From the NCBI GenBank assembly GCA_029940695.1, contig JAPYUP010000008.1, forward strand, positions 1-54,755: a stretch of DNA of 54,755 nt, given 5' to 3'. The stretch comes from Candidatus Thalassarchaeaceae archaeon. GTDB lineage: Archaea > Thermoplasmatota > Poseidoniia > Poseidoniales > Thalassarchaeaceae. Shown one piece after another: positions 16,531 to 25,659 of this stretch. Within the stretch, counting starts at the first letter, position 1; every line of letters begins with the position of its first letter. The position numbers and the translations under genes were made by a program. The notes below the pieces were generated by a model. The model saw nothing but the letters and a program-made list of their open reading frames with translations. It ran no database searches and was not told where the DNA came from.

Positions 16531-17475
16531 ATGTTCATCATGGAACTCTCACCGATGCGCAGCATGGGCGAGATGCTCTACCGTGGTAAGGTCAAGCAGG
16601 TCTGGAGCACTGACGACCCCGATGTCATCGAATTCAGGTACACTGACCAGATTTCGGTCTTCGACCAGGTGATACCCAGCCTGATTCCGAGGAAGGGCGA
16701 GTCACTCAATAGGGCGTCATGCCACTGGTTCGGACTGGTCGAGCAAGAGGGAATATGCCAGACTCATGTTATCGAGATGAGCGCCCCAGATAGGATTCTG
16801 GCTAGGAGGTTCGATGTCATCAAGGAGCCCGGCGTCATTCCGAAGGACGCGCAGAACTTCTTCGTCCCCCTCGAGGTGATTTGCAGGCACTATCTGGCTG
16901 GCACGGCGTGGCGACGCTACCAACGTGGAGAGGTGTCCGCCGAGGAATTAGGATTTGAGGCAGGAACAGAACTCTCCGCAGGTGTCAAGCTACCGGAACC
17001 CTTCCTCGAGGTTTCCACCAAGTTCGAGGTGTTCGATCGCAACCTCGATCGAGCAGAGGCGCTAGAGATCTCCAACTTGGAGTCCGAGGAGCTTGATGCT
17101 ATTCTCGGCATTGTGCTGGAGGTGGATGGAGTGATTGAGCGAGAGACCTCCAAACGGGGCCTCATTCACGTAGACGGGAAGAAGGAGTTCGCATTGGGCC
17201 CGGGCAGGGTCCCGATACTGATTGACTCCTTCGGAACCCTCGACGAGGACCGGTGGTGGGATGCCGAGTCCTACGCCAACGGCGAGATCGTCCAACTCTC
17301 GAAGGAGTCGGTGAGACAGCACTACATCGAGATCGGCCACCACGCAGATCTCTACGAGGCCAGGCAGTCCGGGGCCCCCGAACCCCCAATCCCCGCCCTT
17401 CCCATGGAGATCATATCGAGCACTGCCGAGCTCTACGCCTCCATGTTCGAGCGCCTGACTGGAGAGGCACTCTGA
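16531..17475 (+). CDS. purC: SAICAR synthetase (phosphoribosylaminoimidazole-succinocarboxamide synthase)
   Basis: Purine biosynthesis step joining aspartate to CAIR with ATP. About 314 residues from ATG 16531 (TTG 16525 and ATG 16540 also in frame). Typical features are YRGKVKQVW near the N-terminus, DQISVFDQVIP, LARRFDVIKEPG, 'ICRHYLAGTAWRRYQRGE' and the late GPGRVPILIDSFGTLDEDRWW. The length is that of the longer PurC forms. It heads a tight operon: the class IV aminotransferase starts 9 bases after its stop. Confidence 0.95.
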   Translation: MFIMELSPMRSMGEMLYRGKVKQVWSTDDPDVIEFRYTDQISVFDQVIPSLIPRKGESLNRASCHWFGLVEQEGICQTHVIEMSAPDRILARRFDVIKEPGVIPKDAQNFFVPLEVICRHYLAGTAWRRYQRGEVSAEELGFEAGTELSAGVKLPEPFLEVSTKFEVFDRNLDRAEALEISNLESEELDAILGIVLEVDGVIERETSKRGLIHVDGKKEFALGPGRVPILIDSFGTLDEDRWWDAESYANGEIVQLSKESVRQHYIEIGHHADLYEARQSGAPEPPIPALPMEIISSTAELYASMFERLTGEAL

Positions 17476-17484
17476 GGGACTGTA

Positions 17485-18393
17485 ATGGGCACGCACGAGT
17501 ACGAGGACGACCCGAGGAACGACGACGTCCTCATATCGATTAACGGCGAACTGTTTCCCAGAGGCGATGCCAAGGTCTCAGTATTCGACTCGGGCTTCCT
17601 GCTCGGCGACGGGGTCTGGGAGTCCTTCAGGCTCCATAACGGAACGTTGGCGTTCCTGGACGAACACTTGAACAGGTTGTTCCACGGCGCAGACGTACTC
17701 TCCATGGATCCGGGCAGGTCCAAGGAGGAGATAGCTGATGAGATCCTGAGAGTCGTGCAGGCCAATGGCATGCATGACGAGGTCCATTTGCGACTAATCC
17801 TCTCGAGGGGATTGAAGCCAACCCCATACCAAGCACCTTGGGCAATATCTAGCCCCCCTACTATGGTGATTATCCCCGAATACAAGAAGTCCAACCCGCT
17901 ACGTGCCGTAGACGGAATCAGCCTCGTGACCGTCGATATCAGGAGGGGCGGTCCGGAGGTCCAAGATCCTCGGATTAATAGCCTGTCTAAGCACAATTGC
18001 ATCGCCGCATGCATAGATGCAGCCTCGAAGGGCGGAGACGAGGGCTTAATGCTAGACCCACACGGATTCGTCTCGACCTGCAACTCGACTCACTTTTTCT
18101 TGGTCAAGGACGGCGAGGTGTGGACCTCGACCGGGGAGTTCTGCTTGGATGGGATAACCCGCAGGAAGGTCCTCGGACTATGCCGGGCCAACGAAATCCC
18201 CTCCTTTGAGTGCAACTTCGGTATCGCAGACGTCCGTTCTGCGGACGAAGCATTCGTCACGGGGACCTTCGCCGGTCTGACCCCTGTGGTGTCATTCGAT
18301 GGTGGACCTATGAGTGGTGGCAGGAGGGGGCCTTTGTGCGAGCGCCTGCAGGGTTTGTACATCGATCTAGTCGAGGAGGAATGCGATGGCTGA
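17485..18393 (+). CDS. Class IV PLP aminotransferase (D-amino acid/branched-chain aminotransferase-like)
   Basis: 302 residues. Fold type IV features: VFDSGFLLGDGVWESFR near the N-terminus, then DPRINSLSKHNCIAAC, with the expected PLP lysine inside SLSKHNC at about residue 169, and GFVSTCNSTHFFLVKDGEVWTST, the PLP-phosphate block. The lysine sits in the SKxNCI context of one aminotransferase subgroup, not in the K-S-L-N context of classical D-alanine aminotransferase, so the substrate should not be assumed. It overlaps the sulfotransferase-like gene by 8 bases (stop at 18391-18393, next ATG at 18386), implying coupled translation. Confidence 0.87.
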   Translation: MGTHEYEDDPRNDDVLISINGELFPRGDAKVSVFDSGFLLGDGVWESFRLHNGTLAFLDEHLNRLFHGADVLSMDPGRSKEEIADEILRVVQANGMHDEVHLRLILSRGLKPTPYQAPWAISSPPTMVIIPEYKKSNPLRAVDGISLVTVDIRRGGPEVQDPRINSLSKHNCIAACIDAASKGGDEGLMLDPHGFVSTCNSTHFFLVKDGEVWTSTGEFCLDGITRRKVLGLCRANEIPSFECNFGIADVRSADEAFVTGTFAGLTPVVSFDGGPMSGGRRGPLCERLQGLYIDLVEEECDG

Positions 18394-19120
18394 GAGAACG
18401 AGGGTCGCAATGTGGTCTGGGCCTCGAAACATATCCACGGCGATGATGTACTCATTTGACAACAGGCCAGACTGCTTTGCCACAGACGAGCCGCTATATG
18501 CGAATTATCTTCTCTCCACCAAGACAGCTCACCCCGATGCTGACGAGGTCGTCGATAATCACGAGACCAATCTGGAATCCATAATCAGCCACCTGACTGG
18601 CCCCATCCCTGATGACTTGCCGGTTTGGTACCAAAAGCACATGTCCCATCACGTAGCGGAGGACGCGAACCTCGATTGGCTGGACGGCCTGACGAATTGT
18701 TTCCTCATTCGCGATCCTAGGGAGGTGCTGCTATCGCTCTCGAACATTACTGACGTCGTCAACCTGTGGTCCATGGGGCTACCTCAGCAAGTGCGGATTC
18801 TGAGTCATGTGGTTGAGACTACCGGGAAAGAGCCACCCATCATAGATGCGCGTGATGTTCTGGAGGATCCCGTAGGAATGCTGTCAGTGCTATGCGAACG
18901 CCTCGAAATTGAGTACATGGACGAGATGACCTCATGGGAGCCCGGACCGAGGGATTGCGATGGAATCTGGGCGAGGCATTGGTATGACTCGGTATGGAAA
19001 TCCGCTGGGTTCTCCCCTTACACACCCCGGGAAGGCCAGTTTAGCCCAGAGCACGACAGCGTACTCAAAGAGGCAATACCTCTGTACAATGAGTTGTGGA
19101 GCAGGAGGCTTGGGGCTTAG
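18386..19120 (+). CDS. Sulfotransferase-like P-loop protein
   Basis: 244 residues. WSGPRNISTAMMYSFDNRPD near the N-terminus resembles the 5'-phosphosulfate loop of sulfotransferases, and FLIRDPREVLLSL near 110 resembles the 3'-phosphate site (RDPR). The protein is shorter than most PAPS sulfotransferases and true sulfate transfer is unproven. The overlap with the aminotransferase gene suggests the two act on the same small molecule. The 3' end meets the convergent 214-residue gene with a 4-base overlap. Confidence 0.7.
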   Translation: MAERTRVAMWSGPRNISTAMMYSFDNRPDCFATDEPLYANYLLSTKTAHPDADEVVDNHETNLESIISHLTGPIPDDLPVWYQKHMSHHVAEDANLDWLDGLTNCFLIRDPREVLLSLSNITDVVNLWSMGLPQQVRILSHVVETTGKEPPIIDARDVLEDPVGMLSVLCERLEIEYMDEMTSWEPGPRDCDGIWARHWYDSVWKSAGFSPYTPREGQFSPEHDSVLKEAIPLYNELWSRRLGA

Positions 19121-19761
19121 GAGTGCCGACGCATCAGCAATCCACACCCTCTCCTCTCGGCTGACCTCAGAATCACAAGCAAGTGCCTGAAGGCGTCTTG
19201 GACTCCTCCATCGTGCGGCTCTTCGGAAGCCACTGACCAAGCGCCGCGCCCGACCTCCTTCTTGAGTTCGAGGACCTCGCCGAGACTAATCCACCCGAGT
19301 AGCTCTATCCCTCCTGCCCCGTTGCTGAATCCTGATTCACCTAGGGACGACTCACACAGTCCCCGGCCCAGTTTCTCCAGCAGCCGATGCAAACCGCGTG
19401 AACCATCCCCCTCCTTCGTGTGTGCGAATAGGTACTCTATCGCATTCCCGTCCTCGCTGGGGAACCTCCCAAGTCGCTCCCGCGAATGCCCCGAATCGAG
19501 CGGCTTCGGTGCCCGTCCCCCCTCCTGCCAATTCATCAGGGACAGCATGAGCATGGTGGCCGGGTCCACGGGGGACTCAACTCCCCCAATTAGAGCGGGA
19601 AGCCCCGGAATACTTCCTACTAAGCCAATCAAATCCTTATGATCCCCGCTCATTGAGGATTTTATCGCTGGAATGAGATTTAGTGGGTCACCCATCAGGG
19701 GGTCGAAAGTATAGAAGGGAGGCGGTGGAACGTACTTGCCCAAGGACGCTCCCCCAATCAT
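19117..19761 (-). CDS. Hypothetical protein co-encoded with giant surface protein
   Basis: 214 residues; no family recognised. The N-terminal third is Gly/Pro-rich and hydrophobic in patches (KYVPPPPFYTFDPLMGDPLNLIP, then LIGLVGSIPGLPALIGG); the rest is polar with Arg and Glu clusters and looks soluble. There is no signal peptide or clear membrane helix. The ATG overlaps the stop codon of the 1905-residue surface-protein gene by 4 bases, so it is translated from the same message and may help fold, export or anchor that protein; that role is inference only. Confidence 0.6.
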   Translation of the reverse strand: MIGGASLGKYVPPPPFYTFDPLMGDPLNLIPAIKSSMSGDHKDLIGLVGSIPGLPALIGGVESPVDPATMLMLSLMNWQEGGRAPKPLDSGHSRERLGRFPSEDGNAIEYLFAHTKEGDGSRGLHRLLEKLGRGLCESSLGESGFSNGAGGIELLGWISLGEVLELKKEVGRGAWSVASEEPHDGGVQDAFRHLLVILRSAERRGCGLLMRRHS

Positions 19762-22700
19762 TCCCTGTTGAGAATCCTTCTCAGCCTCATCTCAAACTCG
19801 TCGATTTCCTCTTCCCCCGAGTCCTGATTCAGTCCTACGTCCTCTTCGGAATCAGGGGGTTTGCCCCCGGCTTCTTCCTCAGTACCTCCTTCGCTGGTGC
19901 CCTCCAACGTGTCCGGGAGCTCATCGTGCGTCTGAGCCACCTTCTCTTCCATCGCGGCCCGAGCGATGGCCATGAGCCTCTCGCGTTCTCTGTAGTTGCT
20001 GACCATCCAAGCGAGTCCGGCGTAGACTCCAATCATTAGGAGGGCAGCTAGGGCCCCGGTCTCCATGTCGTCGAAACCCTGATCGATGACGGATGCGCCA
20101 CTGAGCACTATCCTAGCCTCGTCATCCCCGGGGTCCGAGTCAATGTCCCATGGGAACGCGCAGGTGATCCTTACGACAGCCTCGGTTCCATCGGTCACGT
20201 CCGGTCTGTCTATGCTGGGAGTGGGGACGTATACTTGTGACATGTCAATCACGTGTTCTGAGTATTGGCCGCCAGCACTGAGGGAAATGGTGCAGTCAGC
20301 GCCGGTCAGTAGGTTCTCGTTCACACGCTTGGTGAGGACCTTGATTTTCTGATTGGTGCCCTGCCCCTCCAACTCCAAGCCTACCAAGCCTACGTTCCAA
20401 TCGCTCCTCCTGATGTCGAAGGTCTTGTGGGCGCTGCTCACTTCCCTGCCCTTGACATCAAGCAGCCTGATGGTCAGGGTTCTCTTTCCGGGAACTGGCT
20501 GCCAGTCTTCCGCACTCAGATTGATCGACCCCATTGAGTCGTTCGCCCCGAGGGAGCCCGAGAACGAGTTCAACACCGATCCCTCGTCGTCAATCAAGAG
20601 TACCGCGAAACCGAATTGCTCGCTACCGTTTCCAATTGAGCATGTGGGGACGACGTTGGGCATGTTCCCATCAATTGAGCAAAGCACGGGCCTCTCATTT
20701 GTCTCAAAGGCATCCAACACGTAAGGCAGGGTCGTGACTTGGTCGACGGTAATCTCGCCCTGACCACTTGATTCGACGGGAAGCAGCCATCCCATCTGAC
20801 TATGACTCCATTTGAGGGATCCAGCACGTGAGTCCACCACTGAGGACGCTGAGCCCGTTCCGTGAATCTCGATGATAGCCTCGTCCCCTTCGAGGGCGGT
20901 TATGAATGGAGAACTCGCCCATGAGTGGGACGCTTGCAAGGTGTTGAGTATCTTCTCCTGTTGGTTGCCTGCTGGATCCTGAGCGAGGACCCTAATCGTC
21001 TTCACATCGCCCCCCCAGTCTTCCGAAGGGATGACTTCGATTGGAATGCCCCTGACTTCTCCGACACCGAGAACTACCTCAGTGCCGCCTGCAACGGCCC
21101 AATTGTCAGGCAGGCTCAGCACTTGCAGCGAGATCGTTGTAGGCGCGTTTCCGAGGTTCTGCACCGTCACTCCTGGGTGCCCTCCAAGATCTGAGATGAC
21201 CCAGGGTCCATCTCCATCCATGGTGAAGTCGTGGGTGATGGCTACTCTCAGGGGAAGCGTGATTTCGGCGAGGCCGCGGGCATCCCCCTCTCTGACCCTG
21301 ACGTGGAGCTCAACTGACCTGCCGTGCATGGCTGAATCAGGTGGTGTGATGGTCAGTGGCAGGGGGCTTGTCCCCCCAGGCGATATGGTCGGTAGATCTC
21401 CTAGCGCCTCGATATCCCATCCGTTCTCTCCTGTCACGTACACAGAAGCGAAGGGTTGGCTCGGTGAGTTGCCCATTTGCACCAGAGTCAACTCGATTTG
21501 AGATCCCTCCGGATCGATCTCGAGGTCAGCGTTGTTGGCGACCACACCCCATCTGGGGACGTGAGTAGCTTCCAATGAGAAGGAGAATTCCATGACTACC
21601 TCGTCGCGCGCGCTCGCCGTCACCGTAACCGACATGACAGACCCATTCCATGCGTCGGCGGATACAGAAGCTGTGACATTCAGATCAGCCGACTGGTTGA
21701 CGCCCACGTCAACCACGGAACCACCAGAGGCGAGCCACCCCTGTGAGTCGTCACCGGGCGACCTGAAAATCTCTATTTGGACATCAAGGTCAAGGTCGTC
21801 CACCATGTTGCCGGTGTTTGTCGCATTGATTGGAATCGTGATGGCCTGTCCCGGTGGCACCATGAAAGTCACTTCGTCCGTGGGTTTCTCATCAATCGTG
21901 GCAATGATGTCCCAGCGATGGTCTTGCCTGACCTCAAACTCCACTACCTCGGAATCAGTGACGCTTTCATTTCCCGTAGAGGTCATCGTGAACCTAACGC
22001 CGATAGGAACTCTGGCCGGGGTGGCGCCGGGGAAAGTGATGCTGAGGGGTACGGTCTGGAGACTGCCGGCACCTAGGGATGTCGGATTGCTGGAGAATGA
22101 AACCTCCACTCCAGGATCGGAGGTGATGTTACTGTCAAGCAGGATGGAATATGAGAGGGCGTACGAATCCTGGCCATTTCCAAGATTCTCCAGTCTGAGT
22201 ATCGCCAAGGCAGGCTCATCGACGCCGACGACGAACGGCCGCGTAATCGGCGAGGTAACCAAAAGGCCGGCTCGGTGGATTTGCATGACCTCGAGCGAGA
22301 GTCTCAATGGGAATGCGGCGCCCGAAGAGGCTATGTCTTTGAATGTGTGGAAGGCGGGGGGGACATTCGCAGGCAAGTCCAGTGATATCGAGCCCGAAAC
22401 CCTAGTTCCGGGATTCCCTGAGAGGGTGACGGCATCTCCAGCAATGGACAGTTGCCCGACGCCTTCCCAAGACCAGCCGATGATTCCCATTCCAGCTTCG
22501 GAAAGAGACCAAGTCAGGTTGCCAGATTCTGTGGGTAGGTCGGCAGTGACGTTCCAAACGAGTCCGTCAGCGGGGGCCGACCTCTGATGTGAGGGATTGA
22601 CAACGGCTCCTGTAGCGACGAATATCAAAGATACCTCACTGCACTCCTGCTCTTCACCCGCTCCCACGCACATAGTCAGGGGGGTGCTCACGTTATCGCC

Positions 22701-25475
22701 GTGGTCGGCTTCGGAGGGGACGGGGAGCCTCGCAGTCATCTCTCTCTGCTCATCCGGACCCAGAGTTAGTGCGCTGACTTCGCTATCATCAGAGTCGTAC
22801 ATCCTCAAATCGGAGCCCCAGTCGGTACTGTCCCAAGAAATGATAATCTGGGTCTCGGCTGCGTTGCCCACATTCTCGACAATCAGCCAAGCCCGAGCAT
22901 CATCACCGATCAGCCCGTATCCAGTGCTGGCAGAAGTGCCGTCCGGACCTCTGATGGATAACCCCCTCGTCCTGTTAGCTTCCACAGGCAGGGTTGACGT
23001 TACGCTGACACTGGAATCATCGTCGAGCGAAATTGCAAGATTGAGGTGGCCTGAGTCTGATCCTAGGGTGCTTTCGGGTGCGTTGATTCTGAGCATTGGG
23101 GACCAAACTCCGCCAGCGTCGATTTCGACGCCGCTGATGCCACCAGGGGTCTCATCAATCCAACTCCAGTCAGCAGGGAGGTTGGAGTCGTCCACTGCGA
23201 GGCTCCAGACGCCCGACAGTCTCCCGGTTGACCTGATGTTCACTGAGGCGACCCCACTGCTCCCCGGGTCAACTCTCAACGGATCGGTCGGCATTTCAAA
23301 GGAGGCGTTGTAAGGGGGGACAATCGAGAGCGCCTTGGCCTGCATGTCGTTGTCGAATCTGGTCTGTGTCAGGTTCTTGTATGGGTCGAGGACCAATTCG
23401 AAGAAATGGTCTCCGAGCTCACCGCTCCACTCCACGTTGAACGACACGAACGATCCCGAGCCACTCGGGTCGACCGGTTCGAGGTTGGAGATGCCTTGCC
23501 TGGCAATCTCCATGCCGTCAGCGTAGAGAACTGCGTCCGTGACACCATCCGTGTCAGCCGTCCCAGCATTTTCTAGGAATGCTGTGATAGTGACCTCCTC
23601 GTTAGGATCAGGGGCACTAGGGTTGAACTCGATACCTCTCCCGTCCGTCAGCGGTCTCACGTCCGGTCTGGCTACCGAGATAGCCATGCTTCCGACAACT
23701 AGGTCGAGCGTCGCATCACCATCTATGTCAGCCAGTGATGGCGACGACCATGTCCTGTGATCTAGTTCCAGCTCGTCCGACCAAGCCGCGTTGACTCCTG
23801 AAGACGTACCTGAGGTCCCGTCGAAGGCCCAGAGCGAGCGTCCGAAGACTACGAGGAGTTCGGGCTCACCCTCGCCGTCGATGTTCATCCATGAGGCAGC
23901 TGCGACGGCTATCTCGTCGTTCGGCGTGCCGCTACTCTGCTCCAGATCTCTGTTCCATGCCTCATCGGGCGTACCACCCTCGACGTCATGGCAGCCGGTC
24001 TGACCATGCCGTGCCCCAGTCGTGCTCTGCCACCAGGTGACCCAACACACCCTGTCATGATCGCCATCGCCATCCGTGTCTATGGCCGTAGGCGGCGCAT
24101 CTGCAAAACCGTTGGATGCTTCGAAGCTCCAGAGCTCGTCACCATTGTCAATCTCAATTCCCCTGAACTCAGCGCCATCCACGGTGTTCGAGCCATCAGC
24201 GTCCGTGGGTATGGTGACAATCATTTCTGGACCCGAGTCAGAATCGAGATTCGCAATCACTGGGCCGGGTAGCCTGACATGGGGTGAGTTTGTGTCTCCG
24301 TCTAGGTTGTCTAGTGAGAGTCCACCGTCCCAACTGGAGTCGCCTGACGCGGAGTCTATCTTCCATACCCACATGCCCCCGTTGTTCGCTTCGATAGTGG
24401 TGAGGAGCACGTATCCCGTGGAGTCATCGACCTGTGCGAACGCAGGGTCTGAGGGGTGGCTGCCCTTGTCCAAAGTCACCTCCCACAGGGTGCTGGGGGT
24501 GCCGTTCGCCTGAAGGGGGAAGGCCAAAACGACGGGATTCTCCGACACTTCGTCGATGGCGGCGATGACAAGTTCGGCATCCCCGTCTAAGTCCAAATCA
24601 GCGAGTAGTGGTTGGGTCGTTGGCTTATGCCCCCCGAGCAGACTGTTGGTGTAAGGTCCCTCGTTGCTGCTAATCATCAGTCCCTCGTCGCTCCACGTCC
24701 AGAGCAACTCTCCCGAGTGGCCACCTGAAGACCACCCTGTGACCGAACAGGACAGGCGAGGCGACCACGCATCGATGAAAAGGGTGCCAGCCGCATCGTA
24801 GACCACGAGGATTTCGGGCTTACCGTCGTCGTCCACATCAACGATCACCGGCGCGGCCTTGACGAGCTCTGTCGAACCGAGGTCGGCTTGCCAGGCCAGA
24901 TCTGCGTCCTCGCCCTCGATGATCCTCAACATGCTGTGCTGCGACCCTGAGATATCTGCAGTCTGAACGAGGATGGAGAACAGGGAGTTCTTGCCGCATC
25001 GCTCAAGAGCCCCTTCTTCTACAGTAATTGATTCTCCCAGGTCTGCTATCGGGGTACCAAGGGAGTCGGTGCCAATAGAGTAAGACTCGTATACCCAGTT
25101 GACGGTTGGGTCGACAATAGACATCAGGCTGGAGGCATTAGATGGTGAATCGAAGCCAGCACCCCCATTTGGGTCATGCGTGGGAGCGTCAGCAACTTTG
25201 GAACCAGTTCTCCCGAACTGCGGCCAAGGCTGCCCCCCGTCAATCCACACCTCTCCTGTTCCACCATTCGTGTGCATGGACTGAGGTTCGGCATCGCTCG
25301 GGGACAATTCGTAATCAATTTGTGGCAGCATCGGCCCCAGTGACATAACTAGTAGGAGCGTGACAATGATGATACACACCTGCTTGTCGTGAGCGCCTCC
25401 GAGCGAAGCAGCCGCTACCATCAGAATGAGAGATGCAATCCCGAGTCCACTTGAACATTCGCACCAAACGTCCAT
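19758..25475 (-). CDS. Giant surface protein with FG-GAP/VCBS-like and CARDB-like repeats and C-terminal anchor
   Basis: 1905 residues. The N-terminus has two hydrophobic stretches; an in-frame GTG at 25379 would give a cleaner single signal (CIIIVTLLLVMSLGP). The first third is an FG-GAP/integrin-alpha-like propeller with calcium loops such as DVDDDGKPE, DLDLDGDAEL, DTDGDGDHD and DIDGDATLDL. The middle is a long run of CARDB/NEW3-type Ig domains (LENAGTADTDGVTDAVLYADG, ENLGNGQDSYALSYS, NATNTGNMVDDLDLDV). One membrane helix near 1825-1845 precedes a Glu/Asp-rich cytoplasmic tail. The likely role is adhesion, substrate binding or surface layer; no catalytic motif is seen. A 4-base overlap couples it to the 214-residue gene. 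Confidence 0.8.
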   Translation of the reverse strand: MDVWCECSSGLGIASLILMVAAASLGGAHDKQVCIIIVTLLLVMSLGPMLPQIDYELSPSDAEPQSMHTNGGTGEVWIDGGQPWPQFGRTGSKVADAPTHDPNGGAGFDSPSNASSLMSIVDPTVNWVYESYSIGTDSLGTPIADLGESITVEEGALERCGKNSLFSILVQTADISGSQHSMLRIIEGEDADLAWQADLGSTELVKAAPVIVDVDDDGKPEILVVYDAAGTLFIDAWSPRLSCSVTGWSSGGHSGELLWTWSDEGLMISSNEGPYTNSLLGGHKPTTQPLLADLDLDGDAELVIAAIDEVSENPVVLAFPLQANGTPSTLWEVTLDKGSHPSDPAFAQVDDSTGYVLLTTIEANNGGMWVWKIDSASGDSSWDGGLSLDNLDGDTNSPHVRLPGPVIANLDSDSGPEMIVTIPTDADGSNTVDGAEFRGIEIDNGDELWSFEASNGFADAPPTAIDTDGDGDHDRVCWVTWWQSTTGARHGQTGCHDVEGGTPDEAWNRDLEQSSGTPNDEIAVAAASWMNIDGEGEPELLVVFGRSLWAFDGTSGTSSGVNAAWSDELELDHRTWSSPSLADIDGDATLDLVVGSMAISVARPDVRPLTDGRGIEFNPSAPDPNEEVTITAFLENAGTADTDGVTDAVLYADGMEIARQGISNLEPVDPSGSGSFVSFNVEWSGELGDHFFELVLDPYKNLTQTRFDNDMQAKALSIVPPYNASFEMPTDPLRVDPGSSGVASVNIRSTGRLSGVWSLAVDDSNLPADWSWIDETPGGISGVEIDAGGVWSPMLRINAPESTLGSDSGHLNLAISLDDDSSVSVTSTLPVEANRTRGLSIRGPDGTSASTGYGLIGDDARAWLIVENVGNAAETQIIISWDSTDWGSDLRMYDSDDSEVSALTLGPDEQREMTARLPVPSEADHGDNVSTPLTMCVGAGEEQECSEVSLIFVATGAVVNPSHQRSAPADGLVWNVTADLPTESGNLTWSLSEAGMGIIGWSWEGVGQLSIAGDAVTLSGNPGTRVSGSISLDLPANVPPAFHTFKDIASSGAAFPLRLSLEVMQIHRAGLLVTSPITRPFVVGVDEPALAILRLENLGNGQDSYALSYSILLDSNITSDPGVEVSFSSNPTSLGAGSLQTVPLSITFPGATPARVPIGVRFTMTSTGNESVTDSEVVEFEVRQDHRWDIIATIDEKPTDEVTFMVPPGQAITIPINATNTGNMVDDLDLDVQIEIFRSPGDDSQGWLASGGSVVDVGVNQSADLNVTASVSADAWNGSVMSVTVTASARDEVVMEFSFSLEATHVPRWGVVANNADLEIDPEGSQIELTLVQMGNSPSQPFASVYVTGENGWDIEALGDLPTISPGGTSPLPLTITPPDSAMHGRSVELHVRVREGDARGLAEITLPLRVAITHDFTMDGDGPWVISDLGGHPGVTVQNLGNAPTTISLQVLSLPDNWAVAGGTEVVLGVGEVRGIPIEVIPSEDWGGDVKTIRVLAQDPAGNQQEKILNTLQASHSWASSPFITALEGDEAIIEIHGTGSASSVVDSRAGSLKWSHSQMGWLLPVESSGQGEITVDQVTTLPYVLDAFETNERPVLCSIDGNMPNVVPTCSIGNGSEQFGFAVLLIDDEGSVLNSFSGSLGANDSMGSINLSAEDWQPVPGKRTLTIRLLDVKGREVSSAHKTFDIRRSDWNVGLVGLELEGQGTNQKIKVLTKRVNENLLTGADCTISLSAGGQYSEHVIDMSQVYVPTPSIDRPDVTDGTEAVVRITCAFPWDIDSDPGDDEARIVLSGASVIDQGFDDMETGALAALLMIGVYAGLAWMVSNYRERERLMAIARAAMEEKVAQTHDELPDTLEGTSEGGTEEEAGGKPPDSEEDVGLNQDSGEEEIDEFEMRLRRILNRE

Positions 25476-25511
25476 TCAGACCTACGGTCTGACAGAGTAC
25501 GGAGATCGCCG

Positions 25512-25527
25512 GGACCGTTTCCGGTCC
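25512..25527. repeat. Short hairpin upstream of rpo7
   Basis: GGACCG-TTTC-CGGTCC, a 6-base-pair stem with a 4-base loop in the divergent gap between the surface-protein gene and rpo7. It could be a binding site or an RNA hairpin. Confidence 0.3.
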
Positions 25528-25530
25528 GTT

Positions 25531-25540
25531 GTTCTTATAC
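25531..25540 (+). promoter_or_regulatory. Candidate TATA box for the rpo7 operon
   Basis: GTTCTTATAC is the best TATA-like match in the divergent gap. It is 120 bases upstream of the rpo7 ATG, implying a 5' untranslated region of roughly 95 bases. By eye only. Confidence 0.35.
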
Positions 25541-25659
25541 AGGGTGGGCCGGTCGCCGGGTCGCACGGACCTCTCCTCCAGAGGCATGGCCGATGAGGGA
25601 CGGGAGACGACTCCCACCTCCGTCCGGCTTCGGGAAGGTCCGCGACGGAAGGAATTGGA

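Noticed and set aside
17965-17995. Apparent loss of the catalytic lysine in the class IV aminotransferase
   Set aside because: The classical position holds Asn, but a lysine three residues on, in the SKxNCI context, is typical of a known subgroup, so the gene is not called inactive.
17433-18083. 216-codon minus-strand frame
   Set aside because: Antisense to the class IV aminotransferase, which has intact catalytic motifs.
21592-22587. 331-codon open frame on the plus strand
   Set aside because: It lies wholly opposite the 1905-residue surface protein, whose domains and repeats are clear; the plus-strand translation is Ser/Pro-rich with no motif.
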